NCBI RefSeq assembly: GCF_009363555.1
Contig: NZ_CP045372.1
Coordinates: 1,437,501 to 1,501,500, forward strand
DNA length: 64,000 nucleotides
DNA from: Sulfitobacter sp. THAF37
Lineage (GTDB): Bacteria; Pseudomonadota; Alphaproteobacteria; Rhodobacterales; Rhodobacteraceae
Reading direction: 5' to 3'
In this document: in pieces, positions 28,881 to 39,274 of the stretch
Layout: every line of letters starts with the position of its first letter
How positions within the stretch are numbered: position 1 is the first letter of the stretch
The notes under the pieces: model-generated
The model's database searches: none
Told to the model about the DNA's origin: nothing
Seen by the model: the letters and a program-made list of their open reading frames with translations, nothing else
Made by a program: the position numbers and the translations under genes

Positions 28881-30422
28881 TCACCCGCGGCGCAGGGCAC
28901 GTCTGAATTCCGAGAGCCTGAAGGCCCCGATCAGCTGTCCCACGCCGAAGTAGCTGACCATGCCCACCAGGATGAGCAGCACCAGCGCCAGGCCGCGCCA
29001 CCAGGGCATGCCGAGAAAGGGCTGAAGGGCGACATTGGCAGCCCAGAGGCACAGGCCCATCACCGCCGAAGCCGCCAGCACCCGCCAGATGCGGCTGTGA
29101 AACCGGCTGTCGAATTTCGCCGCTTCGCCGTAGCTGCGCGCGCCGATGGCGAGACAGGCGAACATGGCCCAACCCGCGATCGTTGCTGCGATGGCAGGCG
29201 AGACCCAGCCGACCAGCGGTGCGAGGCCGATGGCAAGCGCGGCGTTCACCACCATTGCGACGAGCGCAAAGTAGAACGGTCGCCGTGTATCTTCACGCGC
29301 GAAATATATCGGCTGTAGGATCTTTTGCAGCACAAAGGCCGGCAGACCCAGGCCGTAGATCGTCACCGCCGTCGCGATGGCGGCGCTGTCGTCCACGTCG
29401 GACGCGCCGCGCTGGAACAGTACCGTCACCAAGGCCAGCGGCACGACCACCAGCGCCACGGCTGACGGGATGGTCAGTGCCAGCGATATTTCGGCCGCCC
29501 TGCTGAGTGCACCGCGCGCGCCCGCGTCGTCACCTGCACGCAGGCGGCGCGACAGGTCGGGCAGCAGCACGACGCCTACGGCGATACCCACCACGCCAAG
29601 CGGGAGCTGATAAAGCCGGTCTGCCGCAAAAAGCCAGGACACCGCGCTGTCGTACTGGCTGGCCACCAGCTGGCCGACCACCAGGTTGATCTGCATGACG
29701 CCCGAGGCGAGCGCGGCGGGCAGGGCGATCACGATCATGTTGCGCATGTCGGGGGTCCACCGGGGCCGACCGGGGCGCAGGGAAAACCCGGCATCAGCGG
29801 CGGCGCGCCAGGTCAGGGCCAACTGCGCGACCCCCGCCAGGGGTATCGACCAGATCAGCCAGTTCACCACAACACCGCCGGTCAGCGCACCGATCGTCAT
29901 CGCGGTGATCACAAAGATGTTCAGCAGCACCGGTGCTGCCGCCGCAACCGCAAAGCGGCCTGTGGCATTCAGGATGCCGGAAAACAGGGCGGACAGGGAC
30001 ATGCACAGAATGTAGGGAAACACGATGCGCCCGAAGCCCACGGTCATGTCGAAACGCGCATCCCCGGCAAAGCCTTCGGCGGTGGCCCAGACCAGCGCGG
30101 GCATGAAGATCATCCCCAGACCGGTCAGCACCAGGACAACCATCCCCAACCCGTTGAACGCGTCGCGGGCAAAACTGGCGGCACCTTCTTCGCCTTCCAG
30201 CTTTTTGGCGAACATGGGCACAAAGGCCGCGTTGAACGCCCCTTCGGCAAAGAAGCGGCGGAACATGTTGGGCAGGCGGAAGGCGGCGACAAAGGCATCC
30301 ATCACCGGCCCCGGACCGATGAGCGACAAAAGCAGCACTTCGCGCAGGAAACCCAGAATGCGGCTGAGCAGGGTCCAGACCCCCACGGTGAAAAAGCCAG
30401 ACATTAGGCGGATGGGTTTCAT
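28881..30422 (-). CDS. murJ: Lipid II flippase MurJ
   Basis: 513 residues, about 14 membrane helices, MOP-superfamily flippase moving lipid II to the periplasm for peptidoglycan synthesis. Typical: SRILGFLREVLLLSLIGPGPVMDAFVAAFRLPNMFRRFFAEGAFNAAFVP at the N-terminus, including the functionally required arginines near positions 17, 22 and 52, and QINLVVGQLVAS in the middle. The ATG at 30422 has GAGG upstream and begins with the conserved MKPIRLMSGFFTV; longer in-frame starts are not needed. Downstream of glnD on the same strand. Confidence 0.95.
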   Translation of the reverse strand: MKPIRLMSGFFTVGVWTLLSRILGFLREVLLLSLIGPGPVMDAFVAAFRLPNMFRRFFAEGAFNAAFVPMFAKKLEGEEGAASFARDAFNGLGMVVLVLTGLGMIFMPALVWATAEGFAGDARFDMTVGFGRIVFPYILCMSLSALFSGILNATGRFAVAAAAPVLLNIFVITAMTIGALTGGVVVNWLIWSIPLAGVAQLALTWRAAADAGFSLRPGRPRWTPDMRNMIVIALPAALASGVMQINLVVGQLVASQYDSAVSWLFAADRLYQLPLGVVGIAVGVVLLPDLSRRLRAGDDAGARGALSRAAEISLALTIPSAVALVVVPLALVTVLFQRGASDVDDSAAIATAVTIYGLGLPAFVLQKILQPIYFAREDTRRPFYFALVAMVVNAALAIGLAPLVGWVSPAIAATIAGWAMFACLAIGARSYGEAAKFDSRFHSRIWRVLAASAVMGLCLWAANVALQPFLGMPWWRGLALVLLILVGMVSYFGVGQLIGAFRLSEFRRALRRG

Positions 30423-30557
30423 GGATGCCTCGGAGAATTGCGCTGCGCTTTGCCTAGCCGTTGCCGAGATGCCGCGCAATGGGGCGGCGTGTGCAGGAAT
30501 TCGGGAGTTTTCCGGCAGATGTCGCAACGGTCGGGCCGACCTCTAGGTCAACACGGC

Positions 30558-33338
30558 CTAATTCTCCGCCCGTTCCGCGCCTTCCGCAATCGCCTCGCGC
30601 AGGCGCTTTTTCAGCATCTTCTGCTTGGAGACCGTGTGGTATTTCAGGCCGAACATGTCCTTGACGTAGAAGGTGTCGACCACCTGCGCGCCGTAGGTGG
30701 CGATCACGGCATTGGCGATATAGACGTTTGCCCCTGCCAGTGTGCGCGTCAGATCGTAGAGCAGCCCAGGCCGGTCGCGGGTATCGACCTCGATGATGGT
30801 GTAAATCTCCGATCCCTCGTTGTCGAAGGTGATCGACGTGGGCACGCGAAACGCCTTTTCGCGTTTCTTGACCTTGTCGCGGGATTTCAACGCATCGCGC
30901 GCCACGACTTCGCCGCGCAGGGTCTTGGCGATCATCTGGCGCAGGCGCGGCAGCTTGGAGGATTCGTAGGCGTTGCCCTCCGCGTCCTGAATCCAGAAGG
31001 CATCGGTCACGAAACCATCCTTGGTGGTGTAGCTGCGCGCGTCCACGACATTGGCACCGACCAGCGCCAAAGCCCCCGCAAGGCGCGAAAATATACCCGG
31101 ATGGTCAGCCATGACGAAACAGGCGCGGGTGGCGTCCCGGTCCTCGTCCGGGTGCAGGTCGATGAGCACATCGCCGTCGTCGATATCACGCAGCATCTTG
31201 GCAAAAGCGACATGGGCGGTGACATGCAGCCCCTGCCAGTAGGGGGGATAATGCCGCGCCTTTTCCGCCTTGAGGTCCTTGGCAGGCCAATCCGACAAAG
31301 CCTCTTTCAAAGCCTTGCGGGCTTCGGCGCCACGGTTTTCGCGGTTGATGTCCTCCAGCCCCGTCTGCAGGCCACGCTTGGTCTGCCGGTAAAGCGCGCG
31401 GATCAGAACCGCCTTCCAGTTGTTCCAGGTGTTGGGTCCCACGCCGCGGATGTCGCAGACCGTCAGCACGCACAAAAGGTCCAGTCGCCGGACCGTCTGC
31501 ACCGCCTTGGCAAAGTCGCGCACCGTGCGCGGGTCGGCAATGTCGCGTTTCTGCGCCATGTCCGACATCAGCAGGTGATAGCGGACCAGCCATTCCACGG
31601 TATCCACATCCGCCCGCGACAGGCCCAGACGGGGCGCGATCTTGCGCGCCATCTTGGCCCCCAGCACGGAGTGATCTTCGGGACGGCCCTTGGCGATGTC
31701 GTGCAGCAGCAGGGCGGTGTAGATCACCTTGCGGTTCACGCCCCGCTTGAGGATGGAAGAAGCGACAGGAAGCTCCTCGACCAGTTCCTGCTTTTCGATC
31801 TTGGCCAGATTGGCGATGCATTGGATCGTGTGCTCGTCCACGGTATAGCTGTGATACATGTTGAACTGCATCATCGCGACGATGGGTTCGAATTCAGGGA
31901 TGAAGGCGGCCAGAACGCCCAGTTCGTTCATCCGCCGCAGGGCCCTTTCCGGGTTGCCATGCTTCAGCAGCAGATCGAAGAAGATGCGCTGTGCCTCGGG
32001 CGTCTCGCGCAGCTCGTCGTCGATGAGATGCAGGTTCGCCTTGATCAGGCGCATGGCGTCGGGGTGGATCAGCATGCCGGTGCGCAGCCCCTCCTCGAAG
32101 ATGCGCAGCATGTTCAGCTTGTCCGAGAGAAAGGCGGAATCGTCCGATATGGCGATCCGGTTGTGCACGACCTCGTAGCCGTCCTTGACCTTGGGGCGGC
32201 GGCGGAAGAAGCGTTCCAGCAGCGGTTCCGCCTTGACGTGGATCGCTTCGAGGCTGGACAGGAAGATGCGGGTCAGATCCCCCACGACGGTGGCGTGGCG
32301 GAAATAGGCCTGCATGAACACCTCGACCCCGCGTCTGCCGCTGGTGTCCTGGTATCCCATCGCCTCCGCCACCTGGACCTGGACATCAAAGGTGAGCTGT
32401 TCGGTGGCGCGACCGGCCAGCAGGTGCAGATGGCCCCGCACGGCCCAAAGGAAATCCTCCGCCTCCCGGAAGGTGTTGTATTCATCCGGGCGGAACACGC
32501 CCTTGTCCACCAGATCCCAGATCCGGTCGACGTGGTAGATCAGTTTGGCGATCCAGAACAGCGAATGCAGGTCGCGCAGGCCGCCTTTGCCCTCTTTTAC
32601 GTTGGGCTCCACCACATATCGCTGGCCCTGTTTGAGGTGCCGCTTGTCCCGTTCTTCCAGCTTTGCTTCGATGAAATCGCGGCCTTTGCCGTCAAAGAGA
32701 TCACTGGCCAGCCTCTCGTCCAGTGTCCGGGAGAGTTCTGTGTCGCCCGCGATGGGGCGGTGTTCCAGCAGGGCGGTCTGGATGGTGAAATCCTCGGCCC
32801 CCAGGCGGATGCAGTCGCGCACCGTCCGGGTGGCATGGCCCACCTTCATCTTCAGGTCCCACAGGATATAGAGCATGCTTTCCACCACGCTCTCGGTCCA
32901 GGCTGTGGCCTTGTAGGGGATCAGGAACAGCAGATCGACGTCAGAATAGGGGGCCATTTCACCCCGACCGTAGCCGCCGACGCCGATCACCGACAGGCGC
33001 TCGCCATCCGTCGGGTTGGGATTGGGGTGCAGATGGCGGGTGGCGATGTCAAGCGCGGTGCTGACCAGATGGTCGGTCAGATAGGTGTAGGCGCGGGTCA
33101 TGCCCCTTGCATCGAACGGAGATGCGGCGAAGCTCTTGGCGATCTCGGCGCGGCCATTGTCCTGCACCTTGCGCAGAACCTCCACCGCTGCGGCGCGACG
33201 TGCGTTTGGATCGGCAGTGTCGCAGACGTCTTGCAGGGCGGCCTGCACGGCGGTCGCGTCAAAGATCAACTCCGGCGCGCAGATCAGGCGCGGATCGGTG
33301 TCCGCGCCTGAGGATGATTTTGCGAGTGAAACGGTCAC
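30558..33338 (-). CDS. glnD: Bifunctional PII uridylyl-transferase/uridylyl-removing enzyme
   Basis: 926 residues from the GTG at 33338, chosen because longer starts overlap the upstream lipoprotein gene by up to 90 bases. Order: nucleotidyltransferase domain with GVGGYGRGE (119-127) and metal Asp133/Asp135, helical linker, HD hydrolase domain with LLLHDIAKG (about 545), and two C-terminal ACT domains (about 735-810 and 845-920) that sense glutamine. It uridylylates GlnB/GlnK and removes the group when nitrogen is ample. The start is seven bases after the lipoprotein gene stop. Confidence 0.95.
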   Translation of the reverse strand: MTVSLAKSSSGADTDPRLICAPELIFDATAVQAALQDVCDTADPNARRAAAVEVLRKVQDNGRAEIAKSFAASPFDARGMTRAYTYLTDHLVSTALDIATRHLHPNPNPTDGERLSVIGVGGYGRGEMAPYSDVDLLFLIPYKATAWTESVVESMLYILWDLKMKVGHATRTVRDCIRLGAEDFTIQTALLEHRPIAGDTELSRTLDERLASDLFDGKGRDFIEAKLEERDKRHLKQGQRYVVEPNVKEGKGGLRDLHSLFWIAKLIYHVDRIWDLVDKGVFRPDEYNTFREAEDFLWAVRGHLHLLAGRATEQLTFDVQVQVAEAMGYQDTSGRRGVEVFMQAYFRHATVVGDLTRIFLSSLEAIHVKAEPLLERFFRRRPKVKDGYEVVHNRIAISDDSAFLSDKLNMLRIFEEGLRTGMLIHPDAMRLIKANLHLIDDELRETPEAQRIFFDLLLKHGNPERALRRMNELGVLAAFIPEFEPIVAMMQFNMYHSYTVDEHTIQCIANLAKIEKQELVEELPVASSILKRGVNRKVIYTALLLHDIAKGRPEDHSVLGAKMARKIAPRLGLSRADVDTVEWLVRYHLLMSDMAQKRDIADPRTVRDFAKAVQTVRRLDLLCVLTVCDIRGVGPNTWNNWKAVLIRALYRQTKRGLQTGLEDINRENRGAEARKALKEALSDWPAKDLKAEKARHYPPYWQGLHVTAHVAFAKMLRDIDDGDVLIDLHPDEDRDATRACFVMADHPGIFSRLAGALALVGANVVDARSYTTKDGFVTDAFWIQDAEGNAYESSKLPRLRQMIAKTLRGEVVARDALKSRDKVKKREKAFRVPTSITFDNEGSEIYTIIEVDTRDRPGLLYDLTRTLAGANVYIANAVIATYGAQVVDTFYVKDMFGLKYHTVSKQKMLKKRLREAIAEGAERAEN

Positions 33339-33345
33339 TTCGGCG

Positions 33346-34530
33346 TCAGAAGCCTGCGCCGCCGAAGGCCTGGGGTGCCGCGTCGATGATGACGACCTGC
33401 TTGTTGCGAATTGTCGCCACCGCGAGGCCGCGCTCATTGGTGCCGTTCCGGTTCAGGCGGAAGATGCCGCTGGCGCCGCGGAACCCTGCCCCCTGGGTCA
33501 GCGATGCCGCTGAAAGGGCAGAGGATTTGCCGCTTTTGGCCAGTGCGCCAACCGCCGCGATCCCGTCGAAGGCGAGACCGGCAAGCGGGTGCGGGTCGGA
33601 CTGGTAGGCCGCGCTGTATTTCTGCCGGAAGACACCGGAGGCGCCCGGATCGGGCAGCGCGAACCATCCGCCCTGGACGCCGGGCAGCGCCAGCGTGGCA
33701 GGCGGAATGTCCCAGCGGGTCAGGCCGATGTACTGCGTGGCGGGGCCCTGTATTCCCGCCTCGGGCAGCAGTTGCGCGAACAAGGGCAGGGCGCTGGCGG
33801 AGGAGGTGGTCAGGAACACGGCGTTGGCATTGCCGCCTTCCACCGCCGCCTTGACCCGCGGAATGGAGGCGATGACGGATTCCTGGCTCAACGCGTAGTC
33901 GACGCTGCCCGCAAGTGTCGCGCCATTCGCCGCAATTGCCTGTTCGATGGCGGTGCGGCCCAGCTGTCCGGCGACATCCTGTCCACTGACGACCACGATG
34001 CGGTCCTTACCGGTCCGCTTGGCATAGCCCACAAGGCGGTTGGCGGTGGTATCAAAGGTCGGCCCCAGGACAAAGACGTTGCCCCCCGCAATGGTCGGGT
34101 TGTTGGAGAACGACAGAACATTGACCCCCTGGGAGGCGACGGCGACACCCGCCGCATTGGCGGATTCGGCATAGACCGGCCCGAGAATGATCTTGGCGCC
34201 TTCGTTCACGGCCTGAGCGGCCACGCTCGCTGCCGTGCCGGCATTGCCCGCGGTGCCGTAGACCCGCAAGTCCACCTGCACACCGTCAAGGTCGCGAATG
34301 GCCAGCCGTGCCGCGTTTTCAAGATTCTGCGCCAGCAGGTTGTCGCCGGCCGAACCGCCGCGCGGCACCAGCAGGGCAACGGGGATCGGGGCGCTGGTAT
34401 CGATCCTCGGGCCGCTGTTACCGGCGATGCCGCCCATTGCGATCGGCTCGCATGCGGCCAGGATCAAGGCAAAAAGCGGCAGAAACAGCAGCCGCAACTT
34501 CTTGCGGCCTGCATCGAAAAAAGCAATCAT
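33346..34530 (-). CDS. Penicillin-binding-protein activator, LpoA-like lipoprotein
   Basis: 394 residues. A basic N-terminus, hydrophobic stretch and lipobox LAAC (Cys27) show a type II signal, so the mature protein is a lipoprotein. The remainder is a periplasmic binding-protein fold of the LppC/LpoA family (IPVALLVPRGG ... ILGPVYAESANAAG ... VLSFSNNPTIAGGNVFVLGP). E. coli LpoA stimulates PBP1A from the outer membrane; the N-terminal TPR part of LpoA is missing here, as in other alphaproteobacterial members. Divergent from rsmI, upstream of glnD. Confidence 0.85.
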   Translation of the reverse strand: MIAFFDAGRKKLRLLFLPLFALILAACEPIAMGGIAGNSGPRIDTSAPIPVALLVPRGGSAGDNLLAQNLENAARLAIRDLDGVQVDLRVYGTAGNAGTAASVAAQAVNEGAKIILGPVYAESANAAGVAVASQGVNVLSFSNNPTIAGGNVFVLGPTFDTTANRLVGYAKRTGKDRIVVVSGQDVAGQLGRTAIEQAIAANGATLAGSVDYALSQESVIASIPRVKAAVEGGNANAVFLTTSSASALPLFAQLLPEAGIQGPATQYIGLTRWDIPPATLALPGVQGGWFALPDPGASGVFRQKYSAAYQSDPHPLAGLAFDGIAAVGALAKSGKSSALSAASLTQGAGFRGASGIFRLNRNGTNERGLAVATIRNKQVVIIDAAPQAFGGAGF

Positions 34531-34619
34531 GTCGAACTCACTCCCCGGGTGATCTGGCGGCGTCGCGACGCCGGTGTGTGTCCTGCGGGATCATAGAGTG
34601 TGGGAAAGGCGGGTCCAGC

Positions 34620-35483
34620 GTGAATTATGACAAAACCCCCTTGTCGGCGGGTTTGTACTTTGTCGGGGTGCCCATCGGCACGGCCCGCGACATCACCCTG
34701 CGGGCGCTGGATGTGCTGGCCAGCGCCGATGTACTGGCGGCGGAAGACACCCGCAGCCTGCGCCGTCTGATGGACATCCACGGCGTGCCTTTGAACAATC
34801 GCCGGATCGTGGCGATGCACGATCACAGCGGTGCAGGCGTGACCGAAAAGCTGCTGGAAGACATCAGGGCGGGCCGCGCTGTGGCCTATGCGTCCGAAGC
34901 GGGGATGCCGTTGATCGCCGATCCGGGGTTCGAACTGGCGCGGGCGGTCGCGAAGGCAGGCCTGCCCATGACCTGCGCGCCCGGCCCTTCGGCGCTGCCC
35001 ACCGCTTTGGCGCTGGGCGGCTTGCCGACCGATGCGTTCTTCTTCGCGGGTTTCCTGCCCAATGCCGCCACCGCCCGCAAGGCCGCGATGGACACCCTGC
35101 GCGAGATACCCGGCACGCTGGTATTCTACGAATCCCCGAAACGGCTGGGTGCCATGCTGCGCGACGCGGCCGAGGTGCTTGGCGCCTATAGAGAGGCGGC
35201 TGTCTGCCGGGAATTGACCAAGAAGTTCGAAGAAATTCAGCGCGCGCCATTGGGCACATTGGCCGAGCGATATGCCGGGTCTCCGCCCAAGGGCGAGATC
35301 GTGGTTCTGGTGGATCGGGGTCGTTCAGAAACTGTTAATGAAATTGACCTAGAAACGGAGTTGAGCGGCGCATTGTCGGAAATGTCGATGCGAGATGCGG
35401 TCGATTTGGTATCGCAGGCGCATGGATTGCCGCGGCGCAAGGTGTATCAGGCTGCCCTGGCGATGGGAAAGGATGAAACGTGA
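34620..35483 (+). CDS. rsmI: 16S rRNA (cytidine1402-2'-O)-methyltransferase
   Basis: 287 residues from a GTG at 34620; GGCGGG lies nearby and the family's LYFVGVPIGTARDITLRALD follows within 12 codons. SPOUT-unrelated tetrapyrrole-methylase fold; visible are AAEDTRSLRRLM, the SAM loop YASEAGMPLIADPG and CAPGPSALPTALALGG, and FFAGFLP. It methylates C1402 of 16S rRNA in the decoding centre. The stop overlaps the yraN start by four bases (GTGA). Confidence 0.94.
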   Translation: MNYDKTPLSAGLYFVGVPIGTARDITLRALDVLASADVLAAEDTRSLRRLMDIHGVPLNNRRIVAMHDHSGAGVTEKLLEDIRAGRAVAYASEAGMPLIADPGFELARAVAKAGLPMTCAPGPSALPTALALGGLPTDAFFFAGFLPNAATARKAAMDTLREIPGTLVFYESPKRLGAMLRDAAEVLGAYREAAVCRELTKKFEEIQRAPLGTLAERYAGSPPKGEIVVLVDRGRSETVNEIDLETELSGALSEMSMRDAVDLVSQAHGLPRRKVYQAALAMGKDET

Positions 35484-35857
35484 CCGGATCTGCCAGAACC
35501 TACAGGGGCGCGATGGCTTACCAGGCTGGGGTCGCGGCGGAAAATCGGATTGCGCAGGACTACGAAAGGCGCGGTTTTGCCTTGGCACGCAGGCGGTGGC
35601 GCGGCAAGGGCGGGGAGATTGATCTGATCCTGCGCGATGGTGACGGGTTGATCTTTGTCGAAGTCAAGCAAGCGCGTGATTTCGACCGGGCCGCGTGCAG
35701 CCTGTCTGCCCGGCAGATGCAGCGCATCTATCTGGCAGCCGAAGAATTCCTTGGATCAGAGCCTGCGGGCACACTGACCGAAACGCGATTCGACGTCGCA
35801 CTGGTCGATTCGCAGGGACAGATGCGGATCATCGAAAACGCCTTTGGTCACGGCTGA
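35480..35857 (+). CDS. yraN: UPF0102 (YraN) endonuclease-like protein
   Basis: 125 residues starting at a GTG that overlaps the rsmI stop. The conserved block RRWRGKGGEIDLILRDGDGLIFVEVKQ carries the Glu, Asp and Glu-x-Lys residues of a PD-(D/E)XK nuclease-like site. Biological role is not settled; it is almost always next to rsmI, as here. Confidence 0.9.
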   Translation: MTGSARTYRGAMAYQAGVAAENRIAQDYERRGFALARRRWRGKGGEIDLILRDGDGLIFVEVKQARDFDRAACSLSARQMQRIYLAAEEFLGSEPAGTLTETRFDVALVDSQGQMRIIENAFGHG

Positions 35858-35915
35858 CCCATTGCGCCCGCCGTCCCGCTGCGCCATCTAAGAGGCAAGC
35901 AGCAGGGATTGACCG

Positions 35916-36851
35916 ATGAAAATTGCCTTTCAAATGGATCCGATCGGGGATGTGAACATCAACGCGGACAGCAGCTTCCGCCTTGCCGAAGAAGCGCAGG
36001 CGCGCGGGCATGACCTTTTCTTTTACGGGCCTGATGATCTGGCCTACGAGGAGGGAAGGATCACCGCGCGGGGGCATGACTTCACCGTGCAGCGGGTACA
36101 GGGCGATCACGCCCATTTCGGGCCCCGCCGCGAAGTCGACCTTGCGGAATTCGACGTGGTCTGGCTGCGCCAGGACCCGCCGTTCGACATGCATTACATC
36201 ACCACCACGCACCTGCTGGACCGGCTGAAAGGCACGACACTGGTAGTCAATGATCCTTTCTGGGTGCGCAATTACCCTGAGAAACTGCTTGTGCTGGATT
36301 TTCCCCATCTCACGCCGCCCACCACGATTGCCAGAGACCTGGAAACCATCAAGGCGTTCAAGGCCAGGCATGGCGACATCATCCTGAAGCCGCTCTACGG
36401 CAATGGCGGTGCGGGGGTGTTCCGTCTGGATGAAAACGACCGAAACCTGACGTCGCTGCACGAATTGTTTACCGGATTCTCACGCGAGCCCTTGATCGTA
36501 CAGAAATTTCTGCCTGCGGTTTCCAAGGGCGACAAACGTGTGATCCTCGTTGACGGGGAGGCCGCGGGCGCGATCAACCGGGTTCCTGCCGAAGGCGAGA
36601 CCCGGTCGAACATGCATGTGGGCGGTCGCCCGGAAAAGGTCGGCCTGACTGATCGCGACCGCGAGATCTGCGCGGCCATCGGCCCGCTGCTCAAGGAGAA
36701 AGGCCAGATTTTCGTCGGCATCGACGTGATCGGCGATTATCTGACAGAGATCAATGTGACGTCGCCCACCGGCATTCAGGAGCTGGAGCGGTTCGACGGC
36801 GTAAACATCGCCGGCAAGATCTGGGAGGCGATCGAGGCGCGCCGCGCATGA
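35916..36851 (+). CDS. gshB: Glutathione synthetase
   Basis: 311 residues, ATP-grasp enzyme joining gamma-glutamylcysteine and glycine. Recognisable blocks: [21 protein letters not shown] at the start, [35 protein letters not shown] (ATP-grasp glycine loop) and [21 protein letters not shown] (metal-binding Glu and Asn) near the end. Length is normal. Located 58 bases after yraN, probably in one operon. The next gene starts by overlapping its stop by four bases. Confidence 0.96.
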   Translation: MKIAFQMDPIGDVNINADSSFRLAEEAQARGHDLFFYGPDDLAYEEGRITARGHDFTVQRVQGDHAHFGPRREVDLAEFDVVWLRQDPPFDMHYITTTHLLDRLKGTTLVVNDPFWVRNYPEKLLVLDFPHLTPPTTIARDLETIKAFKARHGDIILKPLYGNGGAGVFRLDENDRNLTSLHELFTGFSREPLIVQKFLPAVSKGDKRVILVDGEAAGAINRVPAEGETRSNMHVGGRPEKVGLTDRDREICAAIGPLLKEKGQIFVGIDVIGDYLTEINVTSPTGIQELERFDGVNIAGKIWEAIEARRA

Positions 36852-37774
36852 GCCTGCTGCGCCCGGTCCTCAACGCCTACCTGAGACTGGTGGAGAAGCC
36901 GCGTCTGGCGCGGAGCAGTGCGCCGGAGCAGATGCGCGGCAACCTGGAACGCCAGGCACGCCTCTTCTTTCGCGCGCCCCGCGGCACCCGACAAAACTGG
37001 CAGATCCTTCAGGCCGGAGAGCGTCGTGTCGAGGCGCTGGAAGTGGTGCCGCGTGATCTGGCGTCGGACGCCGTCATCCTGTATATCCATGGCGGCGCTT
37101 TCGTCTTTGGCAGCCCCGGCACCCATGCGGCGATGCTGGGGCGGATCGCGGCCCTGTCGGGAACACGCGCGGTTCTGCCGCGATATCGGCTCGCGCCCGA
37201 ATCCCCCTTTCCCGCCGCCGCCGACGACGTTCGCGCCGCCTGGGACGGGCTGATCGCCGCCGGTGTCGATCCGGCCCGTGTGGTGCTGGGCGGCGATAGT
37301 GCGGGCGGGACGCTGGCGCTGGGCCTGCTGTCACAGCTGTTGCAGGAAGGGGCGGCCCGCCCCGCCGGAGTTTTCTGTTTTTCCCCGCTCACCGACCTGA
37401 CGTATTCAGGCGACAGCTTTCGCCAGAACGCGCGGGCCGAAGCGATCCTTGTGGCGAGCCGCGCCGCAGAACTTGCTGACATGTATCTCGCTGGCCGCCG
37501 GGCCGACGACCCGGCGGTCAGCCCGCTGTTCGCCGATTTCGCCGGGGCCGCGCCGGTCTGGCTGACGGTGGGCGACACCGAGATCCTGCGCGACGATTCG
37601 CACCGGATGGCTGCGCATCTGCGCGCGCAGGGCGTCGACGTCAGTTTGACCGAGGCGCACGACCTGCCGCATGTCTGGCCCATATTTCACAACAGCCTGC
37701 CTGAGGCGCGGCACTCCCTGCGGGACGTGTCGGTCTGGATCAGGCAACGGCTGGAGACGGCAGCCGAAAGCTGA
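36848..37774 (+). CDS. Alpha/beta hydrolase of the hormone-sensitive lipase family
   Basis: 308 residues. HGGAF at 81-85 forms the oxyanion hole, the nucleophile is Ser151 in GGDSAGG, and the acid and base are probably in GDTEILRDD and in DLPHVW near the end. Family members are carboxylesterases for short-chain esters; the natural substrate is unknown. Coupled to gshB by an ATGA overlap. Its last 35 bases overlap comM on the other strand. Confidence 0.88.
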   Translation: MSLLRPVLNAYLRLVEKPRLARSSAPEQMRGNLERQARLFFRAPRGTRQNWQILQAGERRVEALEVVPRDLASDAVILYIHGGAFVFGSPGTHAAMLGRIAALSGTRAVLPRYRLAPESPFPAAADDVRAAWDGLIAAGVDPARVVLGGDSAGGTLALGLLSQLLQEGAARPAGVFCFSPLTDLTYSGDSFRQNARAEAILVASRAAELADMYLAGRRADDPAVSPLFADFAGAAPVWLTVGDTEILRDDSHRMAAHLRAQGVDVSLTEAHDLPHVWPIFHNSLPEARHSLRDVSVWIRQRLETAAES

Positions 37775-39254
37775 CAGCTTCGGCGATATGCGGTTTGCGT
37801 ACGGTTTCAGACCCATCGAGGTCTGCGATGGTGCGGGCGACCCGGATCACCCTGTGATAGCCGCGCGCCGACAGGTGGAACCGTTCGGCGACCCTGGTCA
37901 GCAGTGCACGGGCTTCGGTGTCCGGGGTGGCGATCTGCTCCAGCATTTCGCCTTCGGCGTCGGCATTGACCAGCATGCCCGCGTGATCTCTGAACCTTTC
38001 GGTCTGAAGGGCGCGGGCGGCGGCGACGCGGGCGGCTACCTCGGCCGAGCTTTCGCCATTGCTGGGCAGGTCGAGGTCGCTGAAGGCGACAGGCGGCACA
38101 TCGACGCGCAGGTCGAACCGGTCCATCAACGGGCCAGAGATGCGGCCCATGTAATCTTCGCCACATTGAGGCACCCGGGCGCAGGCGCGGGCCGGGTCAC
38201 TGAGGTAGCCGCATTTGCAGGGGTTGGCCGCAGCCACCAGCATGAAGCGGCAGGGATATTTCACATGCGCATTCACCCGCGCGATCATCACTTCGCCGGT
38301 CTCGATGGGCTGGCGCAACGTCTCCAGCACGGTGCGGGGGAATTCGGGGAATTCATCCATGAACAGCACGCCATTGTGGGCCAGCGATACCTCGCCGGGG
38401 CGCGCCTGCCGCCCGCCGCCGATGATCGCCGCCATGGAGGCGGTGTGATGCGGTTCACGAAACGGTCGTGCGCGCGATATTCCACCCTCGTCCAGCAGAC
38501 CGGCGAGGGAATGGATCATCGAGGTATCGAGCGCCTCCGCCGGGGTCAGGGGCGGCAGGATCGAGGGGAGACGCGCGGCCAGCATGCTCTTGCCCGACCC
38601 GGGGGTGCCCACCAACATCAGGTGATGACGTCCCGCTGCTGCGATTTCCAGGGCGCGCTTGGCGCGTTCCTGACCTTTGACCTCGCGCAGGTCGCGGCCC
38701 TGGGGCAGATCGGACACTTCGCCCGGTTCGGCGGGAGAGAGCGGGGCCTGCCCGGTGTAGTGGCGCACAACGTCGCCCAGCGTGGCTGCGGCGATCACCT
38801 GTGTCTTGCCGACCCAGGCTGCCTCTGCCCCCGACCCGGCGGGGCAGAGCAGGCTGCGATCCTGCTCTGCCGCGGCCATCGCCGCGGGCAGCGCCCCCAC
38901 CACTGGAACCAGCGTGCCGTCCAGCGACAATTCGCCCAAGGCCACGACATCCTGCACGATGTCGTCGGGCAGGATGTCCAGCGCCGCCAGCAGCGACAGG
39001 GCGATGGGCAGGTCGAAATGGCTGCCCTCCTTGGGCAGATCCGCGGGGCTGAGGTTGACGGTGATCCGCTTGGAGGGCAACGCGATGGCCATGGAGGTCA
39101 GAGCCGTGCGCACCCGGTCGCGTGCCTCGGACACGGCCTTGTCCGGCAAGCCCACGATGGAAAACGCGGGCAGACCTGCGGTGACGGCACATTGCACCTC
39201 GACCATCCGCGCTTCCACACCTTGGAACGCGACAGTGTAGGCGCGCGAAACCAT
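37740..39254 (-). CDS. comM: ComM/YifB Mg-chelatase-family ATPase
   Basis: 504 residues. The N-terminal 170 residues are the Lon-protease-like domain of the family (VQCAVTAGLPAFSIVGLPDKAVSEARDRVR). The AAA+ core has Walker A GTPGSGKSMLAARLP, Walker B NGVLFMDEFPEF, and the four cysteines of a small zinc-like site CKCGYLSDPARACARVPQC. ComM is a hexameric helicase that drives branch migration of incoming DNA in natural transformation. TTAACC half-sites upstream fit CtrA control, known for competence genes of the family. The 3' end overlaps the esterase gene. Confidence 0.94.
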   Translation of the reverse strand: MVSRAYTVAFQGVEARMVEVQCAVTAGLPAFSIVGLPDKAVSEARDRVRTALTSMAIALPSKRITVNLSPADLPKEGSHFDLPIALSLLAALDILPDDIVQDVVALGELSLDGTLVPVVGALPAAMAAAEQDRSLLCPAGSGAEAAWVGKTQVIAAATLGDVVRHYTGQAPLSPAEPGEVSDLPQGRDLREVKGQERAKRALEIAAAGRHHLMLVGTPGSGKSMLAARLPSILPPLTPAEALDTSMIHSLAGLLDEGGISRARPFREPHHTASMAAIIGGGRQARPGEVSLAHNGVLFMDEFPEFPRTVLETLRQPIETGEVMIARVNAHVKYPCRFMLVAAANPCKCGYLSDPARACARVPQCGEDYMGRISGPLMDRFDLRVDVPPVAFSDLDLPSNGESSAEVAARVAAARALQTERFRDHAGMLVNADAEGEMLEQIATPDTEARALLTRVAERFHLSARGYHRVIRVARTIADLDGSETVRKPHIAEAVSFRLPSPAVA

Positions 39255-39274
39255 CTTTCCCCTTTCGAATCCCT

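Noticed and set aside
30438..33311. Plus-strand 957-codon frame opposite glnD
   Set aside because: Long antisense frame caused by codon bias; glnD motifs are complete on the minus strand.
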